A stretch of DNA of 64,000 bases. Source: Diplonema japonicum (taxonomy: Eukaryota; Euglenozoa; Diplonemea; Diplonemida; Diplonemidae). This document shows positions 10,469-19,521 of this stretch, piece by piece. Made by a program: the position numbers and the translations under genes. Under the pieces are notes generated by a model. That model did no database searches. It had not been told where the DNA came from and worked only from the letters and a program-made list of their open reading frames with translations. Numbering within the stretch: the first letter of the stretch is position 1; every line of letters begins with the position of its first letter. The stretch spans positions 186,001 to 250,000 of the forward strand of contig OZ025702.1 of NCBI GenBank assembly GCA_964019335.1, read 5' to 3'.

Positions 10469-11121
10469 ATGGGGCTTCTATCGTTATTGAGAAAAATGAA
10501 GAGGAGGTATGACACAAGAAGCGAACAAAGAAAAAAAAAAAAAAAAAAAAGTGACAAAGAGCCGAGGGTGCTTATCCTTGGTCTTGACAACGCGGGGAAG
10601 ACTACCATTGTGAAGAAGCTCTCACAGGAGGACATCACGCAGATCTGTCCCACCCAGGGTTTCAACATAAAATCCCTCGACCACGATGGTGTCAAGCTGA
10701 ACATGTGGGACATCGGTGGGCAGAAAACCATCAGGACATACTGGAGGAACTACTTTGACGAGACCGACTGCCTCATCTATGTTGTTGATTCCGCCGACAA
10801 AAACAGGTGTGTAAGACGAAGTTCCTCAACCCCCTTAGGATCATCGACACCGGCGATGAGCTCACCCGCCTCCTTGAGGAAGAGAAACTTGGTGGTGTCC
10901 CTGTCCTTGTTTTCGCCAACAAACAGGTTTGTAAGGGTGAAAAATAATTGCTCCCGGCGGGGTTTGAACCCGCGATCCCAGGCTCATAAGACCTGTGCCT
11001 TAACCACTAGGCCACGAGAGCTTCGCGTTTTCGCGGGGGTCCTATTCTTGTAAAATGTATAGCAACTCGTGCTTTGTTTTATTATTGCGTTATCGACGTG
11101 TGCAACTTCTCGTAGCCGCTT

Positions 11122-11170
<49 letters not shown>

Positions 11171-11786
11171 AATCCCAGGTGGTGGCATATTTTTTAGGTC
11201 GCAAACCAACCTTGACCTTCGCCTTATACACCACAACACTGTCATCCTCTGTCTCAGCCGTCTTGAGGAAGCGATCCCACAGGGCATTCCGTTCTTCGAA
11301 AGCGTCTTCGAGTTCGGCCGTCCACCAGGGGGTCGGGCCTCGTCGCACTCCGCAAAGCGGAATGTGGTCGTCAGCTGCAAGCAGAAGAGCCTCTGTTATG
11401 GAAGCGTCTTCGAGTTCGGCCACCAGGGCTTCGGCGCTTCAGTTCAACTCGAATTTATATATTTCTTTGACCCATTGACACATCAGCAGCTGCAAAAATT
11501 AACAGCACGTGTCGTCTAGTGGTTAGGACGCTCGCCCCACACGCGAGAGATCGTCGGTTCAATCCCGACCATGTGTATTTTTAACTTTTTCACCACAGGA
11601 CTTAGCTGGTGCACTTTCGCCTTCCGAGCTGTCAGAGCACCTTAACCTCAGCAGCATTCGGGACCGCAAGTGGCAAATACAAGGTTGCAGTGCCACAAAG
11701 GGCGAAGGACTCGAGGAAGGGCTGACCTGGGCGGTATGATAGTAGAAATTATGCATGTTCCACAGGTTAAAGCAAGCACCAACTGA
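10469..11786 (+). CDS. ARL3: ARL3 small GTPase, interrupted by a tRNA-bearing intron
   Basis: Exons 10469-10506, 10552-10806, 10839-10926, 11599-11733, 11766-11786; 178 aa against 182 in animals. Motifs: [10 protein letters not shown]-terminus, P-loop GLDNAGKT, switch I PTQGFNI, switch [19 protein letters not shown], then NKQD. ARL3 loads and releases lipidated ciliary cargo. Introns 1, 2 and 4 are 45, 32 and 32 nt. Intron 3 (10927-11598) is 672 nt and falls inside the G4 motif (NKQ before, D after); it contains tRNA-Ile on the minus strand, tRNA-Phe and tRNA-Val on the plus strand, and a LINE fragment. The downstream exon ([19 protein letters not shown], then [14 protein letters not shown]) is unmistakably ARL3, so the gene is one unit. 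Confidence 0.92.
10949..11021 (-). tRNA. tRNA-Ile(UAU)
   Basis: 73-nt cloverleaf. Acceptor GCTCTCG pairs with CGGGAGC, followed by A73. Anticodon loop CTTATGA gives UAU with the normal U33. T-arm GCGGG-TTCAAAC-CCCGC. A T5 run follows the 3' end on the minus strand (Pol III stop). Antisense to, and inside, intron 3 of ARL3. Confidence 0.93.
11115..11187 (+). tRNA. tRNA-Phe(GAA)
   Basis: 73-nt cloverleaf with D-arm TAGCTCAGTTGGGAGAGC, anticodon loop CTGAAGA (GAA, normal U33), T-arm CCTGG-TTCAATC-CCAGG and A73. A T6 run follows 3 nt after the end. Acceptor stem has a T-T mismatch at the 7-66 pair. Inside intron 3 of ARL3. Confidence 0.93.
11195..11450 (-). mobile_element. LINE fragment (endonuclease-RT linker)
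   Basis: Minus-strand reading shows [18 protein letters not shown] then ERNALWDRF and a short VVVYKAKVK, the segment that lies between the apurinic endonuclease and reverse transcriptase of non-LTR retrotransposons such as the ingi/L1Tc group. Only about 85 codons remain and no RT motif is present, so it is a dead fragment. It fills the gap between tRNA-Phe and tRNA-Val in the ARL3 intron. Described as a remnant only. Confidence 0.6.
11505..11577 (+). tRNA. tRNA-Val(CAC), C33 variant
   Basis: 73-nt cloverleaf: acceptor GCACGTG/CATGTGT with a G1-U72 pair, D-arm GTCTAGTGGTTAGGAC, anticodon stem CTCGC/GCGAG around loop CCCACAC, T-arm GTCGG-TTCAATC-CCGAC, A73, then a T5 run. The anticodon is CAC and position 33 is C instead of the nearly invariant U. 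An identical second copy sits at 37394-37466. Inside intron 3 of ARL3. Confidence 0.9.
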
Positions 11787-11995
11787 AGCTGTAAAGATTC
11801 CCGCTCACTTCCTTTCCTGACCCCACCCTTTTTTTGCCATTCTAAAGCCCCCTGTCCCCTTTTTATGTTTTGAAATTTGCCCAGCCCGTTTTGAAGTAAG
11901 CAACACCGTGAAAGACGGTAGTAGAGGAGACAGAAAAAGAACCCCACTTTTTGTCAAAGGCATTGCTTTAGCAATCCTTTTGTCGAAAAAAAAGA

Positions 11996-12315
11996 ATGGA
12001 GAATAAAGAAAAGAAGAAGAAAAATGTGGCTCCAGGTGTTGGTGTGCCAATCATTGCCCCCCTCCTCCCCGAGTGTGGAATGTAAGAGCAAAAAAGTGTA
12101 GAAATTGAAAACCGGGAAGCGGTAGGATTACACAAGAAGAGCGTCGCCCCTTGGTCTTGGGAAAGAAAAAGGAAGGGAAGAACAAAGCGAAGAAAGGGAG
12201 AAAAAAGAAAAAGAAGACGAAGAAGACGCCTCAGGTGCAACAGTGGCTGGGTTCTGTCGCGGCTTCTGATTTCTTTTGCTACTTTCCGCATGTCGTGCTT
12301 ACAAAGAAGTATTGA
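11996..12315 (+). CDS. Small basic protein of unknown function (two exons)
   Basis: Exons 11996-12081 and 12126-12315 around a 44-nt GT-AG intron; 91 aa. The first exon codes MENKEKKKKNVAPGVGVP and the second MITQEERRPLVLGKKKEG, a Lys/Arg-rich segment, then VQQWLGSVAASDFFCYFPHV and a KKY end. The phase-2 junction joins two frames that are each open for the full exon. A T/C-rich tract precedes it. I do not recognise the family; the Lys-rich centre suggests a nuclear or ribosome-associated protein. Neither exon alone is long enough for ORF-based calling. Confidence 0.5.
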
Positions 12316-12745
12316 CTGGAACTGCTGAACAAGAGGAATCTAACTGGGTGTGCTCTGATGCGTTTTTCCTCCCCCCCATCTTTATTTTCTTTTTTTTTGT
12401 TTCCCCATCCCTCCCTTAAATATTCTGGTCCTCTCCCCTTACATAATGCCCCTTCACTGCACTTTTTTTTTTCTTTCCCCCCTTCTCCCCCCCCTGACCT
12501 CCCCGTTGAACAACCCAACCACTCCATCCCCTTAAAGGCTTTATTCTTTTGAAACATCTTATTTGGATTTTTTTTCTCCTTATTATTTTATCCTTTTCCT
12601 TTTTTCTTTTTTCTTTTTTCTTTTTTTTCTCTTTTCATGAATTCTGCGAACCCAGCTTAATTTTGGCAGGCAAACAGAAATCACCACAAGATCGCGTCCG
12701 TGTGCACTGGGGAACTAACCGTAGGAAAATTCAAAAAAAATAAAA
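12316..12745. other. Intergenic, pyrimidine-rich
   Basis: No gene seen. Strong C/T tracts near 12367-12420, 12466-12490 and 12568-12635 end at GAACCCAG (12655) and TTTTGGCAG (12669), possible trans-splice acceptors for the next gene. Confidence 0.5.
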
Positions 12746-14005
12746 ATGTCAGAGTTGGGCTGTGACTATGCAGGAACGAAGTATGAGTTGAAGCTCGACG
12801 ATGAAGGAAAAGAACTACTGCAAAGGGCGATGGAGGGGGAGGCATGTGGAGAGGAGATCTCAGTGATCTATGTTGACGATGATATTGAAGACGAGGTTGA
12901 CGCGTGCTGGCTGGCCGGCGTGATGAAGGACTTCGACGCCTGCAGACGAATCCTCGCCCACGACAGAACAACCAGCAAGGAGATGATGCACGACCTCGTG
13001 GTGAAGGCCTTCGAGGCAAACGACACCGAACTCATGTCCCGAATCCTATCGTCCCTCCCGACCAAACACGCGGTTTACAAAATCGATCCTGAAATCCTCT
13101 TCGAGGACCGCTTCTCTGAAGATCTCATTGAATTCTGCATTGAGTCAGGCTTCCGCTGCGACTCTCTCCAAGGTGTTGCACCCTGCGCGAGCCGGAAATG
13201 CCTTCTATACTGCAAAGCGACCATGCACATCCCTGTGTCCCCTTACAGCACAGAACCCATTTCGGAAGGAACGACTCTATGCGAGGCCGATCTTTTCCTG
13301 ATGAGGATGCTTATTAATGGTGCGGTGTCTGTCCCGATCTACCAGGCTGCATTGGCTGTCAGGTCAAATCTCAAACCTGCAACGTCTCTGACGTGGGTTG
13401 GACACTTCATCTATGCAGCTTCATTGAACAAGAACGACGACTTCTGGCGGGCAACCGTCCGAACCACAGCATTCTGGGACTACGCGTCTGAGAGAGGGGT
13501 ATCGAAGAACGAACTGTTGACGGTGAAGAGTGGTAAACCGATCACTTACCCTAGCAGGCTTCGATGGATCATGGTGGAGATTTTCCCAACTGTCTCTGAG
13601 CTTCGCAAGGCACGCGTTATAGAGTTCGTCACCGAGGAACAGGCGAAGGTCACCACCACCGTTGCAGCCAGCGTGCTGATCGATCCTGTTGCGCAGGGCA
13701 TCGACATGATACTTGGCACACCAACAGCCAACAGCACCCCCAGCGCAGCCCAGAAAGCCCTCGACCTCGATCCCTTTGCTGCCGCTGTTGAAAAATCGTC
13801 GTCCTTGATCTCCGTTAGCACCTCTTCGAAGCTGCAGCTGTACTCTTATTACAAACAAGCCACCGAAGGGGACTGCACCATCCCCAAACCCGGAATGTTT
13901 GAAATGGAGAAGAAAGCAAAATGGGATGCGTGGACAGGCGTGACGGGTCTTTCCAAAGAAGATGCCAAGACGAAGTACATCAACCTCGTCAACAGCATGG
14001 TTTGA
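12746..14005 (+). CDS. Protein with C-terminal acyl-CoA-binding domain
   Basis: Single exon, 419 aa. The last 80 residues are an ACBP domain: SSKLQLYSYYKQATEGDC, then PKPGMFEMEKKAKWDAW and a LSKEDAKTKYINLV helix, matching the YKQAT-GD and KWDAW motifs that grip CoA and the acyl chain. The N-terminal 330 residues are not recognised. They are mostly helical, with acidic start and Cys-rich patches (FRCDSLQGVAPCASRKCLLY). The usual ACBP is a 90-residue soluble protein at the N-terminus of larger ACBDs, so a C-terminal placement is less common. No membrane segment. Probably a cytosolic acyl-CoA carrier or sensor with a partner-binding N-terminus. Confidence 0.75.
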   Translation: MSELGCDYAGTKYELKLDDEGKELLQRAMEGEACGEEISVIYVDDDIEDEVDACWLAGVMKDFDACRRILAHDRTTSKEMMHDLVVKAFEANDTELMSRILSSLPTKHAVYKIDPEILFEDRFSEDLIEFCIESGFRCDSLQGVAPCASRKCLLYCKATMHIPVSPYSTEPISEGTTLCEADLFLMRMLINGAVSVPIYQAALAVRSNLKPATSLTWVGHFIYAASLNKNDDFWRATVRTTAFWDYASERGVSKNELLTVKSGKPITYPSRLRWIMVEIFPTVSELRKARVIEFVTEEQAKVTTTVAASVLIDPVAQGIDMILGTPTANSTPSAAQKALDLDPFAAAVEKSSSLISVSTSSKLQLYSYYKQATEGDCTIPKPGMFEMEKKAKWDAWTGVTGLSKEDAKTKYINLVNSMV

Positions 14006-14100
14006 AGAGAAAAAAAATTGAAGATGGGGGGAAGGGGGGGTGGGAGCGAAACAAAAACGATGCACGTCTTCTTTTTTTCTTCTCCCCCACCACATTTCAA

Positions 14101-14102
14101 AG
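14101..14102 (+). promoter_or_regulatory. Predicted trans-splice acceptor AG
   Basis: A tract of CTTCTTTTTTTCTTCTCC followed by CCCACCACATTTCAAAG ends 33 nt before the ATG at 14135, within a 129-nt gap between genes. Candidate spliced-leader site; inference from layout. Confidence 0.35.
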
Positions 14103-14134
14103 AATAAAGGAGGGCGGGGGGGAGGGGGGAGAAA

Positions 14135-15123
14135 ATGCGAGCCACCACCCGATTACATATGAAGCTGTATAACAGATACCCATGGAAACAGCAACCGGTG
14201 ATGCAGGACAATGATTACTGGCCGCTTGACAAAAGGCTGAAAGCGTATTGGAACTCACTGTGGAACACGACATACGCCGCTGGAGCTTCGTGGGTGAAAC
14301 TGCGGAACTTGGTGGGGCAGAAGCGAGACCAGTCTGAGGGTGAGGATTTCAGCGACACAACTGGTCACCTTGTGGGCCAGGTGCCCCCGCCTTTGGTACT
14401 ATTGGAGCCACGGGGTTCACAAACTGTGGATCGATTCTCTATCACATCGGATCAACTCCTGGGAGGGCACAGCGAAGCGTTCCTTGATGTCACTGAAGGG
14501 GACAATCTGCTCTTCCACGGTACGCTGCGTGTCACGCGTGACCCTGTCAAGATGGCCACCCACATGGGTGAGGACGTCATCACAGACGACTACGTCGGCT
14601 ACGCCTCCTTCGAATGCTTCTTCAGTAAGCTTCACAACTACTACCTCCACAACGTTAGAGGGGTCGAAATTCGGTGCCGAGGTTCACAGACGCCTTTTAC
14701 TCTCAAATATCAAACCCGTATCATGCCTCCCTCACAGCACCTCGCGCACATGTTCGTCCCTACTGACGAGTGGCGGTGCTACGTTTTACGATTCGATCAC
14801 ATGCGGCTGCTGCACTTCGGTACCGAAATGCCCTCGAATAGGCAGTTGGGTATGGGATTTTGAAATGGGAAAAAAAAAAAAAAACTCTCAAAAAACAGCT
14901 GACAACGGGGATTGGCAAATGCCTGTGCGGAAATTTATGATAAGCGTTAATGTAGGGGAGGAAGGTTTGTTGCGGTGGGGAAGAAAAAAGTGGACGTTTT
15001 AACACTACAACAGATGACTTCTGGTTGGAAATTGACTACATCCGTTACGTAAATAGAACCGAAGGGATGACGGAAGGCAAGGGCGAGACGTTGATAAACA
15101 CCGAGCACGACAGATTCGGCTAG
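14135..15123 (+). CDS. NDUFAF1: CIA30-domain complex I assembly factor
   Basis: Exons 14135-14849, 14899-14964, 15014-15123; 296 aa. The CIA30 (NDUFAF1) domain occupies most of the protein: TTGHLVGQ, YVGYASFECFF, a VRGVEIRCRGSQTPFTLKYQ strand pair, DEWRCYVLRFDHM, then after two 49-nt introns KFMISVNVGEE and the family ending DDFWLEIDYIRYV. NDUFAF1 builds the membrane arm of respiratory complex I inside mitochondria. The Arg-rich N-terminus (MRATTRLHMKLYNRYPW) fits a presequence. Introns were placed by restoring the domain; both are GT-AG with A-rich bodies. The presence of this factor implies a functional respiratory chain. Confidence 0.85.
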
Positions 15124-15164
15124 TAGAAAAAAAAAAAGAAGAATACCCCCCCCCCCCCCCTTCT

Positions 15165-16811
15165 TCTTTTTGTGTTCTCTTCATTTGACATCATGTGCAC
15201 ATGTAGCGCCACTGTCTGCCTTCTTCGCCACCTTTTCTCGACAGAAAAAAAAAGATTTCACAAAAAAGAAGAAACAAAGAGAAAAAATGACCGCCGTCAA
15301 CAACGTCGAGATGAAAACACCGCCTCCCGTTGTCCAGGTTGGGTTCCCACAGCCACAGGTAGTGGATACCCAACCTGTTGTCTACGATGTTGTCCCTGAC
15401 GACAACACCAACAACAACATCAACCCTGCATTGAGCTACGCGGCATTGGGTGTCATAGCTGTGGGGTATGCGCTCGTCTGGGCGGGTTTGTTTGTATGGG
15501 CATCTGGTGTGCAGAATAGTACAGGTTGGCGTTTCGTGCTAGCAGGCATGATTACGTGCGGTGTGGGGTGTGCCTTCCTTTTCGCAGTCATAAAGTACCA
15601 GCAAGAGGCTATGTGCAAGCGGGTGATGATCGCGTTCGGTGTTCTAGGTGTATTGCTCCTTGTCCCCTTCCTCATCGTGCTATTCACCACTTATTCGTAT
15701 GACAGCAGTGATAGTGATGACCATGACAAAGCTTGGGACGACTTCAGCGATGGTGTGGCTAGGACTGTCTACACTCTCTTTGGTATTGCAGTGCTTGCCG
15801 TGTCTGGGTGTGTCATGGGGTGCTTTTGCTGTGTTTTGTCTTGTAAGCGGCCTGCGAACTGCCCTATAGAAGTGTAAGGGGGTTATTGTTACTATGAAAA
15901 AAAAAAAAAAAAAAAAGAAGAAGAGCAGGGTGTTATTCCAGATGATCGGCGCAACAATGTAACAAGTTTTTTTTTCTTTTTTTTTCTTCTCTATTTTTAT
16001 ATTTTTGATTTAAAAAAAAAAAAAAGGTTGCAATTTCTTTTGATAAGGGACCCCCTTCGCCGAAAAGTATATGAAAATCACCTCTTTTCTTCCACCCCCC
16101 TTTTCTTCTTCTTTGAAGTTGTTTCTCTTGAGATGGTCTCACAGAGCTTCCGGTAATTTTTTCTTCCGGTAAGTTTTCCCCCTTCCCGGAGATTGAAACG
16201 TGACGATGTACCCCCCCTCTGTTTTTTCTCTTTTATTGTTCTTCCTTCTAAAACCACTCTTTCTATGTTAATTAGTGAGTCCCTTAAGCCCCTGGCTTTC
16301 GGGTAGTGAGGTTTTAGAGAGAAAAAGAAAAGAAATGAAGAAATCAAGTAGTTCTGGCTTCCCCCACGTAAGTTAAAAAAGTGGATTTTTTTTTTCCCCT
16401 TTCTTTCTTTTTTTAGGTAGGTGGTGGGGATAACATGAAAATATAAGAAGTACATCAGATGTGTTGTTCGCTGTTGACCTCCTCGTCGGTCATCACCGGT
16501 AGCGCCCGAGTGGAAGAACGTAACGCAGATGCTCAGGTGACGAACAGGCAGCAAACTGCACGAGCGCAGAATCTTGGTTACCCGGACGCCCCGGCTAGGG
16601 TTGAGCACACCGCACGCATTAAGGACACGACGCGGAACGCAGAAGAAGCTACTGCTCGGCCGAGGAGCGCCCCCTGTAATCAAGTAGGTAGTTCGTGCTT
16701 CATTGCACGCTTAACGCCACCTAGTGTTGCAATCAAAGCCCCATTTTTTTTCTTATTATTGTTATTGTTGTTGTCGCTCTTGATGAAAGAAAGCGAAAAA
16801 AAATAAACACT

Positions 16812-16850
<39 letters not shown>

Positions 16851-17240
16851 CGCATAAGCTCAAGTTTTGCTTCTTTTAGATTTGTCGGCTTCATGTTATG
16901 CATCGCCGCAAGAATGAAAGGTCATGGGAGGTTCTCTCCCTTCAAACACTTTACAACTAAGATATATTTTATTAATTGGGGAAGCAGGACCAAGGTTTTC
17001 GTACCTAGGTCTCAGGTGAGCGACGGTACCCCCCCCCCCCCCTTAAGCGAGTCAAAGCCAAGTGAGAGGGAACTGTGCATGTGTTCTTGCTTTTGGCAGA
17101 CTGAACAGCCAGGTACCTCGGTTCACGACTGTAACCTTTTGTCTTCTGAAGCTTCTGGCATCATATATTTGTAGACGCGGTACTAGCCACTTCGTTTTCT
17201 ATCTTTCAACAATTTCTGTTTCCATCATCTTCCAACTACT
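15165..17240 (+). repeat. Tandem duplication, unit 1
   Basis: Unit 1 holds the gene at 15287 and its 3' spacer; unit 2 starts near 17240. Gene bodies are about 99% alike. The last 450 bases of each spacer (16751-17205 against 18940-19404) are nearly identical apart from homopolymer lengths. Unit 1 carries about 340 bases (16416-16755) absent at that place in unit 2. Confidence 0.85.
15287..15877 (+). CDS. Four-TM membrane protein, copy 1
   Basis: Single exon, 196 aa. Short Pro/Val/Gln-rich cytosolic N-terminus (PPPVVQVGFPQPQ), then four hydrophobic helices (about residues 48-70, 78-100, 110-132, 160-185) separated by short loops. One loop is Asp/Ser-rich (YDSSDSDDHDKAWDDF). The end is Cys-rich (GCVMGCFCCVLSCK), a likely palmitoylation cluster. 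The topology recalls tetraspan proteins but no CCG motif is present. Copy 2 at 17460 differs mainly at both termini: copy 1 has an extra DTQP and ends NCPIEV. Function unknown. ATG follows six A residues. Confidence 0.75.
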   Translation: MTAVNNVEMKTPPPVVQVGFPQPQVVDTQPVVYDVVPDDNTNNNINPALSYAALGVIAVGYALVWAGLFVWASGVQNSTGWRFVLAGMITCGVGCAFLFAVIKYQQEAMCKRVMIAFGVLGVLLLVPFLIVLFTTYSYDSSDSDDHDKAWDDFSDGVARTVYTLFGIAVLAVSGCVMGCFCCVLSCKRPANCPIEV

Positions 17241-17459
17241 TCTTCTTTTTTGTTCCCTTCATTTGACATCATGTGCATCTGTAAATGCATCAAGCCTCCT
17301 GTGCAAGAATACGAGTGTTGTGTATGGAACACAGTTTTTGAATTCCAGTGCACTGTGAACTCAAGGCTGTGATGGCAAGATTTGCCAGCGCGTCGACTTC
17401 ATCCTTTTTCTCGACAAAAAAAAAAAAAAAGATTTCACACAAAAGAAAAAAAAAAAAAA
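15878..17459. other. Duplicated spacer with homopolymers
   Basis: No gene is supported. A GC-rich, non-repeated patch (16455-16690) looks coding in composition but has no recognisable product on either strand. The segment 16751-17205 recurs almost unchanged at 18940-19404 and includes a 46-nt T run, TCGCATAAGCTCAAG, and a C run of variable length; its short open frames are conserved only because the DNA is. Confidence 0.6.
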
Positions 17460-18378
17460 ATGGCCGTCAACAACGCCGAGATGAAAATGCCGCCTCCTGT
17501 TGTGGGTCAGGTTGGGTACCCACAGCCACAGGTAGTGGTCTACGAAGCTGTCCCTGACGACAACACCAACAACAACATCAACCCTGCATTGAGCTACGCG
17601 GCATTGGGTGTCATAGCTGTGGGGTATGCGCTCGTCTGGGCGGGTTTGTTTGTATGGGCATCTGGTGTGCAGAATAGTACAGGTTGGCGTTTCGTGCTAG
17701 CAGGCATGATTACGTGCGGTGTGGGGTGTGCCTTCCTTTTCGCAGTCATAAAGTACCAGCAAGAGGCTATGTGCAAGCGGGTGATGATCGCGTTCGGTGT
17801 TCTAGGTGTATTGCTCCTTGTCCCCTTCCTCATCGTGCTATTCACCACTTATTCGTATGACAGTAGTGATAGTGATGACCATGACAAAGCTTGGGACGAC
17901 TTCGGCGTTGGTGTGGCTAGGACTGTCTACACTCTCTTTGGCATTGCAGTGCTTGCCGTGTCTGGGTGTGTCATGGGGTGCTTTTGCTGTGTTTTGTCTT
18001 GTAAGCGGCCTGCTGCAAACTTCCAAGTTGCACAAACGGTGTAAGGGTACTATTTGTTTCTTCTTCTTTACTATAACATTTATTAATAAATTTCCGGAAG
18101 TAAAAACTTTACGGTCCAATATTTTCTTCCGGACATTTTTTTTTTTTTTTTTCCCAAGCACCGTTTGGGGCCCACCCTGCGAAGACGTCTAGCCATTAGG
18201 CGCGTCTAACTATTATGATTCTTTTTTTTTTTTCTCTGCATCACAAAATCATGATTGGGTGACGAAGTAAATTTCCCTTCCGGAGTTAATTGTTTTTTAC
18301 AGTATCCCCTACTGCACGCTTTACGCTAACTAGTGTTGCATCAATGCCCCATTTTTTTTTCCCCCCCTTCCCCCTTCC

Positions 18379-18418
<40 letters not shown>

Positions 18419-18997
18419 CCTTTTTTTTTTGGCGGGCCGTTGCTAACCACTTCGTTCCTATCATAGTGAATTTTTTTTTTCCCCTATGAAAAAATAAAAT
18501 AAAATTCCCCTCCCCCCCTTTTTTTTACATAAGGGTGTTTTCTCAAATGATTGGCGCAACAAGTTTTTTTTTCTTTTTTCTTATTTCTTTTTCTTTTTCC
18601 TTGTTCATAAATTTTAAAATTTTAAAAGTTGCAATTTTTTTTTATAGTGAGGGAGAATCTCCTTTCGCCGAAACTCATATGAAAACCACCTTCTTTCTCC
18701 CCCCCCCCTGTTTTTTCTCTTTTATTCTTTTTCCTCGTTTTCTTTTCCTTCTAAAACCACTCTTTCTATGTTAATTAGTGAGTCCCTTAAGCCCTTGGCT
18801 TTCGGGTAGTGAGGTTTTTAAAAAAAAAAAGAAAAGAAATGAAAAAAGAAATAAAAGATAAAGCAAATAGTTCTGGCTTCCCCACGTAAGTTAAAAAAGT
18901 GGATTTTTTTTTTTTTTCCCTTTCTTTCTTTTTTTTTCTTATTATTGTTATTGTTGTTGTCGCTCTTGATGAAAGAAAGCGAAAAAAAATAAACACT

Positions 18998-19041
<44 letters not shown>

Positions 19042-19440
19042 CGCATAAGCTCAAGTTTTGCTTCTTTTAGATTTGTCGGCTTCATGTTATGCATCGCCGC
19101 AAGAATGAAAGGTCATGGGAGGTTCTCTCCCTTCAAACACTTTACAACTAAGATATATTTTATTAATTGGGGAAGCAGGACCAAGGTTTTCGTACCTAGG
19201 TCTCAGGTGAGCGACGGTACCCCCCCCCCCCCCCCCCCCCCCTTAAGCGAGTCAAAGCCAAGTGAGAGGGAACTGTGCATGTGTTCTTGCTTTTGGCAGA
19301 CTGAACAGCCAGGTACCTCGGTTCACGACTGTAACCTTTTGTCTTCTGAAGCTTCTGGCATCATATATTTGTAGACACGGTACTAGCCACTTCGTTTTCT
19401 ATCTCAACGGTTTTTATTTCCTCACCATTTACGTAACTAC
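17240..19440 (+). repeat. Tandem duplication, unit 2
   Basis: Second unit, offset by about 2.17-2.19 kb from unit 1. It repeats the leader (CTTCATTTGACATCATGTGC), the gene and the spacer. Length changes are mostly in T, A and C runs; the C run near 17030 is 14 in unit 1 and about 22 near 19220 in unit 2. Confidence 0.85.
17460..18044 (+). CDS. Four-TM membrane protein, copy 2
   Basis: Single exon, 194 aa, ATG after a 16-nt A run. Same four-helix layout as the gene at 15287, identical through the membrane part except SD to GV in the Asp-rich loop (WDDFGVGVART). Termini differ: the N-terminus reads PPPVVGQVGYPQPQVVVYEA and the C-terminus ends KRPAANFQVAQTV. The change of both termini with a frozen core suggests either recent duplication plus terminal drift or gene conversion of the core. 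Function unknown. Confidence 0.75.
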   Translation: MAVNNAEMKMPPPVVGQVGYPQPQVVVYEAVPDDNTNNNINPALSYAALGVIAVGYALVWAGLFVWASGVQNSTGWRFVLAGMITCGVGCAFLFAVIKYQQEAMCKRVMIAFGVLGVLLLVPFLIVLFTTYSYDSSDSDDHDKAWDDFGVGVARTVYTLFGIAVLAVSGCVMGCFCCVLSCKRPAANFQVAQTV

Positions 19441-19489
19441 TTCTTGAACCTAGTAATGTTGGCTGTACCCACAGGGTTGGAGGAATTTG

Positions 19490-19521
<32 letters not shown>
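18045..19521. other. Duplicated spacer, second copy
   Basis: No gene seen. Counterpart of 15878-17240 with rearranged order: the TAGTGTTGCA...GCCCCATTTT piece that lies at 16720-16750 in unit 1 is found at 18330-18355 here. Ends in a 32-nt A run before the next ATG. Confidence 0.6.

Noticed and set aside
16893-17174. Open frame in the duplicated spacer, present again at 19084
   Set aside because: Conserved only because the whole DNA segment is duplicated; no poly-A or acceptor before ATG, no recognisable domain, and the C run changes its length.
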